From the NCBI GenBank assembly GCA_003153055.1, contig PMBV01000277.1, positions 1 to 23,408 on the forward strand: a stretch of DNA of 23,408 nt, written 5' to 3'. Position 1 is the first letter of the stretch. Every line of letters begins with the position of its first letter. The notes under the pieces are model-generated. The model worked only from the letters and a program-made list of their open reading frames with translations, did not search any database and was not told where the DNA came from. This document shows, piece after piece, positions 7,349 to 14,949 of the stretch. Source of the stretch: Myxococcales bacterium (GTDB lineage Bacteria; Myxococcota; Myxococcia; Myxococcales; Myxococcaceae). Position numbers and translations under genes: made by a program.

Positions 7349-7762
7349 ATGTCCGAAACCGCGAGTCCGCACGAGCAAGAGAGCTCCACCCAAACCCAGG
7401 GACACCCCAAGGCTCCATCTGCGCTCTCGCCCTCGCGGAAGGACGGCAGCGTCAACACCGTCGTTTGGCCAAGAAGAGGAGATCAAAGCGGCGAACCGGA
7501 GCAGCCTGCTGGAACCGGCCCGGCGCGAGCGGGCGATGCGATGGTCGCGAACCTCCGCCCCCTTCAGCGCACGCACCGCGACCGCGAAGGCCTCGGGCAC
7601 CGAATAGGCCGGAGCAAGAGCCGGACAGAGGCGGATCTCAGCCGGCGGCTCGATCAAGCAGTCGAACGCCTCCTTGAGTTCCTCGAGCGAGTCGAACCCA
7701 AAGGCGTCGAACGCACCTGGGACCTGGGGACGCGGTACCTGGAGGCAGGGGTCGAGGCCTGA
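7349..7762 (+). CDS. Doubtful uncharacterised ORF
   Basis: An ATG at 7349 follows GGAGG (7336-7340) at 8-base spacing and opens a 137-residue frame. Its first half is Ser/Pro/Gln-rich and probably disordered. Its second half contains a charged helical stretch (SRRLDQAVERLLEFLERVEP). No family is recognised. The opposite strand is open over 7286-7849 and reads an equally protein-like segment (FDAFGFDSLEELKEAFDCLI, then EPPAEIRLCP) with slightly better GC third positions. The two cannot both be conserved genes, and either may be a remnant. The ribosome site favours the plus-strand frame; the amino-acid composition favours the minus-strand one. Confidence 0.25.
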   Translation: MSETASPHEQESSTQTQGHPKAPSALSPSRKDGSVNTVVWPRRGDQSGEPEQPAGTGPARAGDAMVANLRPLQRTHRDREGLGHRIGRSKSRTEADLSRRLDQAVERLLEFLERVEPKGVERTWDLGTRYLEAGVEA

Positions 7763-8261
7763 CCGGGCGAGGGCACGGGCGAGGGTTGGACAGCGGGGAG
7801 TTCGGCCTGGAAAAAGGGCCGTGGGCTCCTCCGACTGGTGAGCGAGGGCCTACCGCGGCCGCAGCCAGCCCTGCGTCCCTTCGGCCGCGCTCCATCCGAG
7901 CGGCGCCAGCGGGAGTGCCCCCAAGGCGTAGGACTCGAGCGCGTAGCCTCCGTCGGCTCGAGGGCGGAGGCGGGCGGTGGGGTGGCCCGCTTCATCGTGG
8001 CCAACGGGTGCACCGGCTGGCAGATCGGCGCGACCGGGGGTGGCGGGTGGCCGCGGCGGTACGGGTGGCCTCTCAAGCGGCGCGGGTGGCGCCTCGGTGG
8101 CCCTCTTCATCGTCCCGTCCACCTCGGGTGCGAGCCTCCCCGCGCTGGTGGGCAATCGCTTTCATCGCGGCACCGGCGGCAATGGAGGCGAGGGTGGCTT
8201 CGGCGATCGGCGGGCAGTGACCGGCTTGCGCCCGGCCTCCGGGTCGGGGGAGAAGCGAGCG
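7763..8261. other. Gene-poor GC-rich stretch with a short direct repeat
   Basis: No convincing gene was seen on either strand. Translations are proline/arginine-rich on the minus strand and glycine/tryptophan-rich on the plus strand, as expected of low-complexity GGTGG-type sequence. An 18-base segment, GGTGGCCC(G/T)CTTCATCGT, occurs at 7981-7998 and 8096-8113 with one mismatch and 115-base spacing; shorter GGGTGGC copies lie around them. The end of the stretch should hold the promoter and leader of the beta-barrel gene at 8262. Confidence 0.4.
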
Positions 8262-8990
8262 GTGAGAGTCCTGAGTCTGCTGGGTCTGGTCGCGACGGGT
8301 GCCTTGGCGCAAGACGCCTACGAGATCCAGGTCTACGACTCAGAGGTCGCCAAGCCCCAGGTCATCGGCTTCGAGCTGCACACCAACCTCTTCGTCGCTG
8401 GCGCCTCGGTCGGGGTGAGTCACTTCACCCTCGAGCCCCACGTGGGCCTGGCTCGCTGGTGCGAGGTGGGCGCCTACTTTCAGACGGTGCGCTCGGCCGA
8501 GGGGGCCTACGACTTCGCCGGGGTGAAGGGCCGCTTCAAGATGCGCTGGCCCGAGAAGCTCTTCGGGTTCCTGGGGCTGTCGTTCAACACCGAGGTGTCG
8601 TTCGGAGGGTTCCCTCCTTCAGAGGGCGTCGCGGTCGAGCTGAGGCCCATCGTCGACGCCGACTTCGAGCGCCTCTACCTGTCGGTCAACCCCATCGTCG
8701 GTCTGGAGCTCAGCGGAGAGGCGGCGGGTCAGTATGGCCTGGAGCCGGCCTTCAAGGTGGGCGTGAAGCTCCTCCAGGGGCTGATGCTGGGCGCCGAGTA
8801 CTACGCCGCGTTCGGCACCCAGAGCCGAGGAGGCCCCCTCGTACAAGCGGCCCAGCGGCTCTTCGGGGCCTTCGACGCAGGCTGGAAGGCGGGCGAGACG
8901 GCCTTCGCGCTCAACGCGGGCGTTGGCTACGGCTTCGTCGGGCCCGAGCGGGTCATCGTTAAGCTCACCGTGGCGGTCGACTTCGAGTAG
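8262..8990 (+). CDS. Secreted beta-barrel-like outer-membrane protein
   Basis: This is a 242-residue protein. The GTG at 8262 is chosen because GGGGGAGAA stands 8 bases upstream and because it gives a normal signal peptide (VRVLSLLGLVATGALA, cleavage before QDAYE). The mature part is a series of alternating aromatic/hydrophobic strands (GFELHTNLFVAGASVGVSHF, HVGLARWCEVGAYFQTV, LFGFLGLSFNTEVSFGGF, FALNAGVGYGF). It ends in VKLTVAVDFE, fitting a small outer-membrane barrel of about 8-12 strands. No enzymatic motif is seen. It begins the plus-strand cluster that leads to the Tgl-type gene, with 50 bases to the next ORF. Fold prediction is reasonable; function is unknown. Confidence 0.72.
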   Translation: MRVLSLLGLVATGALAQDAYEIQVYDSEVAKPQVIGFELHTNLFVAGASVGVSHFTLEPHVGLARWCEVGAYFQTVRSAEGAYDFAGVKGRFKMRWPEKLFGFLGLSFNTEVSFGGFPPSEGVAVELRPIVDADFERLYLSVNPIVGLELSGEAAGQYGLEPAFKVGVKLLQGLMLGAEYYAAFGTQSRGGPLVQAAQRLFGAFDAGWKAGETAFALNAGVGYGFVGPERVIVKLTVAVDFE

Positions 8991-9040
8991 TTGCAACAGG
9001 GCGGGGTGCCAGTACTTTCTCGTCACACCAGGAGTGGTCC

Positions 9041-9862
9041 ATGGCTGCGAAGAAGAAGACGAAGCGCTCGAAACCGGCACCCAAGAAATCGGCGCCCAAA
9101 GAGGTCGAGAGCCTCGCGGTGAAGATCCTCGGGCGGCTCCCGGCGCTCGACACCAAGCTGCGGCTGGCCTTTCGCACGACCTTCACCGATGAGCAGTGCG
9201 AGGGCTGGGGGAGCCGCACCGAGGCAGTGAAGGTGCTGGCCGAGGCGGGCCAGTGGCTGGGGCCGCTCCACTCGGCGGTGGAAAAGAAGACGGTCGGCGG
9301 CTACTCGGCGAGGCGCCTGGCCTTCCTGGCCGAGCTCCTGGTCGCCCTGGAGGACGAGATCGCCGCCACGGCTGGCCCGGATGGGCTCCCGCACCGAGGG
9401 GCGCGACGCTCCGCCGTCACCTATGCCAAAGGCGTGCGACGCGACCTCCTCGACCGGCTGGGCTTGGTCGCCGGTGGGCGCGACGAGCTCCGCGCGTTGG
9501 TCCACAGCCGCGACGAGGGCGAGGGCTCGCTCGAGGACCTCCGCGACTCCCTCGCCGGGCTCATCGAGCTGGCCGGCCGCTGGCGGCGTGACCCGGTGCT
9601 GGAGCTGTTGGCCGACGACGCCGAGCTCTCCGTGGCCCGGCTGGGAGGGGCCTACAACGCCCTCGAGGCGCTGGCCCGAGCCGACGAGGTGCTGCGCGCG
9701 GTCGATGGGGCCACGGGCGACTCCGACAGCGTCAATCGCATCGAGGGCCGGGTGTTGAGGGAGCTCCACCTGGCGCAGACGGCGTTCGCCCGGGCCCGGG
9801 AGCTGGGCGAGGCGGTGCCCAACCTCGTCGCCGGGCCGACCCTGAAGAAGGGCTTCGCCTGA
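9041..9862 (+). CDS. Uncharacterised helical protein with lysine-rich N-terminus
   Basis: This is a 273-residue cytoplasmic protein with no signal peptide or membrane segment. Residues 1-22 are very rich in Lys, Ala and Pro, like the nucleic-acid-binding tails of histone-like proteins. The remainder is predicted almost wholly helical, with many Leu/Ala/Arg/Glu heptad-like stretches (RLAFLAELLVALEDEIAA, SLEDLRDSLAGLIELAGRW, NALEALARADEVLRAV). No family was recognised. The ATG is preceded by CAGGAG at 6-base spacing, and base usage is like the neighbours, so the gene is well supported. It sits in a same-strand run with the pilus-assembly-type gene, but a functional link is only positional. Confidence 0.72.
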   Translation: MAAKKKTKRSKPAPKKSAPKEVESLAVKILGRLPALDTKLRLAFRTTFTDEQCEGWGSRTEAVKVLAEAGQWLGPLHSAVEKKTVGGYSARRLAFLAELLVALEDEIAATAGPDGLPHRGARRSAVTYAKGVRRDLLDRLGLVAGGRDELRALVHSRDEGEGSLEDLRDSLAGLIELAGRWRRDPVLELLADDAELSVARLGGAYNALEALARADEVLRAVDGATGDSDSVNRIEGRVLRELHLAQTAFARARELGEAVPNLVAGPTLKKGFA

Positions 9863-9953
9863 GCGCGCGGCGAACCACCCGGCTCGAGAGGCAGAATTTT
9901 CGCCAGCTTCATTCGTTTGCAGAATGGGGCTGGCTTTTGGCACAAGGAGCTGC

Positions 9954-10535
9954 ATGCGAGGACTCTTGATGGCCTGGCTCACCGTTGCCGCCTCGGCCGG
10001 GGCCGCCGAGGTGTATGTCAACGGCGTGAACGTCGATGGGCTCACCAACCAATCCTTCGAGAAGGTGACCGTGCGGCTCGACGAGAAGGGCAACGTGCAC
10101 ATCGAGGCGCCGGGCTACACGGTGAGGCGCGTCACCGTGGCCGAACCCAAGGAGCCACCGCCCACCGCCATCATCACCCAGCGGTACTTCCTGGTGACCG
10201 AGCAGAGCTCGCCCGGCGCCACCGACTACGACATCGACGTCTTCTTCAATGGCCAGTTCTTCCGCACCCTGGCCTCCATCGAGCCCCAGCTGGTCATCGA
10301 CGTGACGAAAGAGCTCAGGCCAGGGAAGAACAGCGTCCTCTTTCGGGCGAAGAAGCACCTCGACCCGGGCGGTCGGCCTTCGAGTGTCTCGAAGAGCGAC
10401 CTCTTCAAGGTGCTCATCGGGGAAGGGGGGGCGCGGAACGAGCAGGTCGTCATCGACAAGCAGCTCATCACCTTCACCCGCGGCGCCGCCGAGACCAACG
10501 ACATCACCCAAGAGCTCACGCTCACCACTCGCTGA
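9954..10535 (+). CDS. Uncharacterised exported protein
   Basis: This is a 193-residue protein. The ATG at 9954 is preferred over one at 9924 because AAGGAG lies 5 bases before it and because it gives a clean signal peptide (MRGLLMAWLTVAASAGA, cleavage before AEVYVNGV). The mature protein begins with a short PEGA-like strand pair (EVYVNGVNVDGL, VTVRLDEKGNVHIEAPGYTV). A predicted beta-sandwich follows: RYFLVTEQSSPGATDYDIDV, FFNGQFFRTL, KELRPGKNSVLFRAKK. This composition suggests a periplasmic or outer-membrane-associated domain. It stops 9 bases before the Tgl-type gene, so the two should be cotranscribed. No family assigned with confidence. Confidence 0.72.
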   Translation: MRGLLMAWLTVAASAGAAEVYVNGVNVDGLTNQSFEKVTVRLDEKGNVHIEAPGYTVRRVTVAEPKEPPPTAIITQRYFLVTEQSSPGATDYDIDVFFNGQFFRTLASIEPQLVIDVTKELRPGKNSVLFRAKKHLDPGGRPSSVSKSDLFKVLIGEGGARNEQVVIDKQLITFTRGAAETNDITQELTLTTR

Positions 10536-10544
10536 AGGAGTTGC

Positions 10545-11753
10545 ATGTTCACCATCGACGAGCGCTTGGGCGGGCTTCCGGCAGTGAAGGACCAGGTGGT
10601 CCAGCTGTACCAGTCGCTCAACGCCCCCCACCTCGCGGTCCCCAATCGGCGCGCGGGGCCAGCGACGGCCTACGTGCTCGGGCTCAGGGGGCCCAACGGC
10701 TTCGCGGTCTTTGTGTACCTCTACCTGTCTGACAGCGGGGAGTGCGCCGTGTACGTGCCCGACAACGGCACCGTCGCGGCGGAGCGCTACCAAGCCGAGG
10801 AAGCCGGCGCGCTCACCTTCGTGGAGTCCATGGGCTTCATCATGGACAACCTCAACTTCCGGGGTCGCCCGACCGACGAGCAAGACGAGCTGATTCGCAC
10901 GCTCCCGGTGTTCCAGCGCGAGCCCCCGGCGCCGTCCGACGACATCCCCGGGCTCCCCGCGAGCATCTCGGGCGTCACCCGGCAGGCGACGGGCAAGACG
11001 CAGGGGGTCGTCACGCTGGGCAAGCTGTTCTCGGCCTTCGCGCTCCTCTCGGTGCTGGGCTGCGCGCACGTCAGCGAGCAAGACGGAGACAAGGCGCAGA
11101 TTCACTATGAGCTCGCCCTGCAGAGCCTGGTGAAGAACCCCCAGCTGGCGATGCGAGAGACCGAGGAGTCCTTGAAGCTCAACCCCGAGCTCGCCGAGGC
11201 CTGGCACGCCAAGGCGCTGCTCTACCACCACTCGTTCGGGAAGCTCGACGAGGCCCAGAAGTGTTACGCCAAGGCCCTCGAGCTCAAGCCGGCCTTCCCC
11301 GACGTGCACGCCAACTTGGGGAACCTCTACATGGACGAGAAGCGCTACGACGACGCCATCGCCCAGTACGAGATCGCCCTCAACGACGTGCTCTACGGAG
11401 CGCCCGCCATCGCCCACGGAAACATGGGCTGGGCCTACTTCAAGAAGGGCGACTCGAAGAGCGCCATCGATCACCTGAAGGCGTCCGTCACCCTGAGCCC
11501 GAAGTTCTGCTTGGGCTACTACTGGCTGGGGCAGGTGTACCAGGCCGACGGCTCGACGCAGGACAGCTGCAAGTACTACACGCGGTACCGTGAGCACTGC
11601 CCCGAGCGATCTGACGCCTACCAGTTCGAGGGTAGCTGCCTGGCCAAGGCGGGGCAGCGGGCCGAGGCGTCGAAGGCCTTCGACACCTGCATCGAGAAGG
11701 CGACCTCCGACGATCAGAAGGACCTCTGCGTGAAGCTCAAGGGCGACCTGTAG
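10545..11753 (+). CDS. tgl: Tgl-type TPR lipoprotein fused to an N-terminal domain
   Basis: This is a 402-residue frame in two parts. Residues about 173-402 match Tgl, the myxobacterial TPR lipoprotein that assembles the type IV pilus secretin PilQ in the outer membrane. They hold consecutive TPRs (LAEAWHAKALLYHHSFGKLD, FPDVHANLGNLYMDEKRYDD, AHGNMGWAYFKKGDSKSAID, SPKFCLGYYWLGQVY) and the Tgl-like cysteines in SCKYYTRYREHCPE and EGSCLAKAG. Just before them, residues 158-173 form a lipoprotein signal (LGKLFSAFALLSVLGC). Residues 1-150 are a separate uncharacterised globular domain (PHLAVPNRRAGPATAYVLGL, NGFAVFVYLYL, VESMGFIMDNLNF). A lipobox in mid-chain is abnormal: either one polypeptide is processed internally, or Tgl starts separately at CTG 11016. 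AAGGAG-like GAAGGAG precedes the ATG at 10545. The Tgl call is strong; the fusion needs confirmation. Confidence 0.82.
   Translation: MFTIDERLGGLPAVKDQVVQLYQSLNAPHLAVPNRRAGPATAYVLGLRGPNGFAVFVYLYLSDSGECAVYVPDNGTVAAERYQAEEAGALTFVESMGFIMDNLNFRGRPTDEQDELIRTLPVFQREPPAPSDDIPGLPASISGVTRQATGKTQGVVTLGKLFSAFALLSVLGCAHVSEQDGDKAQIHYELALQSLVKNPQLAMRETEESLKLNPELAEAWHAKALLYHHSFGKLDEAQKCYAKALELKPAFPDVHANLGNLYMDEKRYDDAIAQYEIALNDVLYGAPAIAHGNMGWAYFKKGDSKSAIDHLKASVTLSPKFCLGYYWLGQVYQADGSTQDSCKYYTRYREHCPERSDAYQFEGSCLAKAGQRAEASKAFDTCIEKATSDDQKDLCVKLKGDL
11002..11018 (+). promoter_or_regulatory. Possible internal ribosome site and CTG start for the Tgl part
   Basis: AGGGGG at 11002-11007 stands 8 bases before an in-frame CTG at 11016. 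Starting there would give LGKLFSAFALLSVLGC as the N-terminus, a complete lipoprotein signal peptide with one lysine, a hydrophobic core and lipobox VLGC. No ATG, GTG or TTG in a suitable position is available. CTG initiation is rare, so this is a hypothesis resting on the fit of spacing and signal peptide. Confidence 0.35.
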
Positions 11754-11801
11754 GCGGGGCCAGTCATGCGCGCGGCCGTTCATCGTGGAAGGCGCTGACT
11801 C

Positions 11802-12524
11802 GTGGAACGCTTCGTCGACGACGCGGTGGTGCTGTCTTCGCTGGACTACGGCGAGGCTGACCGCATCGTGACGCTCTTCACCCGGGCCCACGGGCGCCTG
11901 TCGGCCTTCGCCGCGGGGGCGCGCAAGTCGAAGCGACGTTTCGCCGGGGCCCTCGAGGTGGGGACCCACCTCAAGGCGTCGCTGGTCTCTCGCCGGGGCG
12001 ACACCTTTCGCCTCGACTCGGTTGACGTGGTGCGCTCCTTTCACCGGCTGTCCCAGAAGCTGCCGCTCATCGCCCGGGCCATGTACTGCCTCGAGCTGTG
12101 CCGTGAGCTGACCCGTGACCACCAGCCCCACGAGGAGCTCTTCGACAACCTCAGGGGGTACCTCGAGCAGCTCGACGACGAGCGCGCCGGGCCGACCTCG
12201 CTCATCAAGTTCGAGCTCGACGCGCTCCAGCACACGGGCTTCATGCCCAGCTTCGGCGCCTGCGCCCGATGTGGAAAGGCCGTTGGCCCGGCGCCGCGCT
12301 TCGACCCTCAGGCGGGGGGCGTCGCCTGCGCCACCTGCATGCCCGTGGCCCGCCCGGTGTCGTCGGCGCTGGTCGAAGGGCTCAGGCGGCTCCAGGCGGG
12401 GGAGCGAACGCCCCTGCCCCGAGACGTGCGCCTGGGAGCGCGGGAGGTGTTGAACCTCTTCATCGCGCACCACCTGGGCCGGCGGCTCAAGTCGGTGGAC
12501 TTCCTCGAGCAAGTGGGTGACTGA
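11802..12524 (+). CDS. recO: DNA repair protein RecO
   Basis: This is a 240-residue RecO, which loads RecA onto SSB-coated DNA with RecR in the RecFOR pathway and anneals complementary strands. The N-terminal OB-fold shows the family pattern (VLSSLDYGEADRIVTLFTRA, HGRLSAFAAGARKSKRRFAG, ALEVG). The middle is helical (SLIKFELDALQHTGFMPSF). A zinc site is formed by C154/C157 (CARCG) and C176/C179 (CATC), present in many but not all RecO proteins. The start is a GTG at 11802 with GGAAGG about 9 bases upstream. It lies 48 bases after the Tgl gene, and its stop overlaps the sugar-kinase start. Length is normal. Confidence 0.95.
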   Translation: MERFVDDAVVLSSLDYGEADRIVTLFTRAHGRLSAFAAGARKSKRRFAGALEVGTHLKASLVSRRGDTFRLDSVDVVRSFHRLSQKLPLIARAMYCLELCRELTRDHQPHEELFDNLRGYLEQLDDERAGPTSLIKFELDALQHTGFMPSFGACARCGKAVGPAPRFDPQAGGVACATCMPVARPVSSALVEGLRRLQAGERTPLPRDVRLGAREVLNLFIAHHLGRRLKSVDFLEQVGD

Positions 12525-13522
12525 TGGCTGAAGTCGATGTGGTCTGCATGGGCGAGGCGCTGGTGGACTTCTTGCCCGCCTCGCGTGGCCAGCGGGTACG
12601 CGAGGTGAAGACGTGGCACCCCTGCCTGGGCGGCGCTCCAGCCAACGTGTCGGTGGGCCTCGCTCGGTTGGGCGCCAAGGCCGCGCTGGTCGGCGTGGTG
12701 GGGGCCGACGAGTTCGGCTCGTTCTTGAAGGAGGGCCTCGCGCGCGAGGGCGGCGACGTCTCGCGGCTGCGGCAGACCGAGGCGGGTCGCACGGGCTTGG
12801 GCTTCGTGTCTCTCACGAAGCAGGGAGAGCGGAGCTTCACCTTCTACCGCACCCAGGCGGCCGAGACGTTCTTCGACGCTCGCGACACCCGCGCGGCCCG
12901 TGGCCTGTTCGCCAAGACCCGGGTGCTGCACGTCGGCACCAACTGGCTCGTCGCTCCGAAGGCGAGGGCGGCGGTGTTGGAGGCCATGCGCCGGGCCCGG
13001 GCCCAGGGGCGAATCACCTCGACTGACCCGAACCTCCGACTGCACCTGTGGCCCGACCCCCGGCCGCTCCAGCGTCTGTTGGGTCAGCTCCTGTCGACCT
13101 GCGCCATCGTCAAGCTGTCGCAGGAAGAGACGGCCTTCGTCACCGGGGCTCGAAAGCCCGAGCGGGCCCTCGAGTGGCTCGAAGCGCGGGGCGTGGTGTT
13201 GGGAGTGGTGACGCTGGGCGAAGAAGGCGCCGTGCTCCGCTTTCGTGGCGAGACGAGGCGGGTGCTGGCCCGGAGAGTGCCCGTAGTGGACACCACTGGG
13301 GCGGGCGATGGCTTCACCGCCGGGCTCCTCTACGGCCTCACCCGCCAGTACGCCTCGCGGGCCGAGCTCGAGAAGGGCGACCTCGACGCCATCGAGGGTC
13401 ACGCCCGGTTCGGCTGCGTGGTGGGCTCGCACGCGGTGACCAAGCTGGGCGCGGTGGCCGGCCTGCCAACCCTGAAGGGTCTGGCCAGTGCCGCGAGCTC
13501 GAGGCGTCGGCCGGCCAAGTGA
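12524..13522 (+). CDS. PfkB-family sugar kinase (fructokinase-like)
   Basis: This is a 332-residue ribokinase/PfkB-family kinase, which phosphorylates a sugar using ATP. Both family signatures are present: the N-terminal glycine-rich GGAPANVSVGLARLG at about 36-50 and the C-terminal DTTGAGDGFTAGLLYG at 256-271. The latter contains the anion hole and the catalytic Asp262. Further conserved elements are VGVVGADEFG, TDPNLR, KLSQEE and VVTLGEEGAV. The opening CMGEALVDFLP is typical of fructokinases, but substrate cannot be fixed from sequence. The ATG overlaps the recO stop (TGATG), indicating translational coupling; the pairing is more likely operonic economy than shared function. It ends 10 bases short of a convergent outer-membrane protein gene, and no terminator is visible there. 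Confidence 0.93.
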   Translation: MAEVDVVCMGEALVDFLPASRGQRVREVKTWHPCLGGAPANVSVGLARLGAKAALVGVVGADEFGSFLKEGLAREGGDVSRLRQTEAGRTGLGFVSLTKQGERSFTFYRTQAAETFFDARDTRAARGLFAKTRVLHVGTNWLVAPKARAAVLEAMRRARAQGRITSTDPNLRLHLWPDPRPLQRLLGQLLSTCAIVKLSQEETAFVTGARKPERALEWLEARGVVLGVVTLGEEGAVLRFRGETRRVLARRVPVVDTTGAGDGFTAGLLYGLTRQYASRAELEKGDLDAIEGHARFGCVVGSHAVTKLGAVAGLPTLKGLASAASSRRRPAK

Positions 13523-13532
13523 GGCGGGGCGC

Positions 13533-14807
13533 TCAGAAGTTGAATGCCGCGGTGACCTGAATGCGGAAGAGGAACTGGTCCTGCATGATGAACCGTCTGC
13601 CGGGGCGGTCGACGCGGTAGTCGAAGTTCGGGTTCACGAGCTCTGGAGACTGGGTGATGTCTACCGCGCTGACGCTCGCGCCGCTGGGGGCGCGCACCAC
13701 GCCCTCCTGGGTCAGCACGTGCTCAGTGTCGTAGGCCAGGGAGGCCGAAGCTTTGAGCACGATGAACTCGGCCGCCTGCCCCACGAAGGTGAGCTGGGCG
13801 CCGAGCTGCCCGTAGTCCTGGGTGGAGAGGAGCTTGTGCATGAGATCGGACAGCTCGTTGGAGACGCGCCCCTGGGAAAAGTAGGTCAACCACCCGCGGA
13901 GATCGAAGGCCACCCGCTGGTGGTACTCGGGGCGCTCGAAGACGGTCAGCTCGCTGCCGAACATCATTCCCCCGGTGTGCTGCGGCTGAAGGCCGGTCTC
14001 CGCCAGAGTCCAGCTGGTGCCGCAGTTCTCGGGCTTCGACATGCGGTCTGCCGAGGGGTCCTGGCAGTTGGAGTAAGCGCCCGACCCCCGCCACGGCAGG
14101 GTGTAGTGCACCTCGAAGTAGGGCTCGGCGAGGTTGATTCGCCGCGAGAGCGCGGTGGTGAAGGTGTACGTGTGGAGCCGCTCGCCGATGGGGCCCCGGC
14201 TGGTGGGGCTCGTCTCGACGCTGGGGTTCAGCACCACCGCGGTGGGCGCCGTGTAGTCGAACCTCAGCACCCAGGTGGGCTTGGAGGGATCCTTCCGCTG
14301 AACGAAGGGCGCCCAGGCCAGGCCGAAGGTGAAGTCGCCCAGGCCTCCGCGGTACGAGGCTGACGGGTCGCCCACCTCGAACAGGTGGCCGGTGCCGGCC
14401 CCGGGGGCGTTGCCAGCCGTGTTGGCGGCCGTGCCCTGGGCGTTGAGGTAGTTCTGGTAGATGCTGGTGTTGGTGGCGTCTCGCCCGCTGGCGAAGCTCC
14501 AGGCGCGATCCTGCTGGAACACGATGGGCACGGCGACCTTGACCTCGAGGTCGCGAAACAGGCCGACGTGCGCCTCGAGCCCCAGCGAGGTCTCGTACTT
14601 GATGTAGTTGAGCTCGGGCACGGTGCGCTGCGTTTCCCCGTACCACTCACGGGCGATGCGGCCCTTTTCCTGGAGCCGATCGAAGGTGAAGTCGAGGAAC
14701 ATGCCGAACGGGCGAGCTTCCTCGAAGGACGAGGCGACGCGGGTCACCTCTGCCGCGGGCGCCGCCAGGGACAACAGCGCGATGAAAAGCGAGATGGGGC
14801 GCCGCAT
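13533..14807 (-). CDS. Outer-membrane beta-barrel protein
   Basis: This is a 424-residue protein, starting at the ATG at 14807, which gives a signal peptide (MRRPISLFIALLSLAAPAA, cleavage before EVTRV). The mature part consists of long amphipathic strands (GMFLDFTFDRLQ, YETSLGLEAHVGLFRDLEVKVAVPIVF, GGLGDFTFGLAWAPF, WVLRFDYTAPTAVVL, RVAFDLRGWLTYF, FLFRIQVTAAFNF). It ends with phenylalanine, the usual barrel-insertion signal for BAM. The pattern resembles the transporter/porin-like barrels in which a GLGD turn recurs. A Cys pair (NCQDPS, ENCGTSW) lies in a probable extracellular loop. Ribosome site is weak. It follows the M23 peptidase gene on the same strand with a 142-base gap. Function unknown. 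Confidence 0.82.
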   Translation of the reverse strand: MRRPISLFIALLSLAAPAAEVTRVASSFEEARPFGMFLDFTFDRLQEKGRIAREWYGETQRTVPELNYIKYETSLGLEAHVGLFRDLEVKVAVPIVFQQDRAWSFASGRDATNTSIYQNYLNAQGTAANTAGNAPGAGTGHLFEVGDPSASYRGGLGDFTFGLAWAPFVQRKDPSKPTWVLRFDYTAPTAVVLNPSVETSPTSRGPIGERLHTYTFTTALSRRINLAEPYFEVHYTLPWRGSGAYSNCQDPSADRMSKPENCGTSWTLAETGLQPQHTGGMMFGSELTVFERPEYHQRVAFDLRGWLTYFSQGRVSNELSDLMHKLLSTQDYGQLGAQLTFVGQAAEFIVLKASASLAYDTEHVLTQEGVVRAPSGASVSAVDITQSPELVNPNFDYRVDRPGRRFIMQDQFLFRIQVTAAFNF

Positions 14808-14949
14808 GGAGCGGCTCACGGTATCGGCGGGGTGAGGCAGGGTCAAGAAACGCAAGCGACTGCGGGGACTTGCCACGCTAGTCCAGGCGCAACGAAGAGG
14901 CCGGCCGAAAGAGCCGCGGAGAATTGGAAGGAATCACGGTTCCAGGGGA

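Noticed and set aside
9936..9956. Sigma-54-like TGGCAC followed by TGC before the exported-protein gene
   Set aside because: The GG and GC are 11, not 10, bases apart, and the match overlaps the ribosome site and the start codon.
9909..12512. 867-codon open frame on the minus strand
   Set aside because: It lies antisense to the Tgl-type and recO genes, which have clear family motifs and ribosome sites. The translation is His/Arg/Gly-rich with no domain, as expected of a GC-rich shadow frame.
14820..14846. TTGACC and GATACC as a sigma-70 promoter for the outer-membrane protein (minus strand)
   Set aside because: Spacing is only 15 bases, and transcription would begin within a few bases of the ATG, leaving no leader for a ribosome site.
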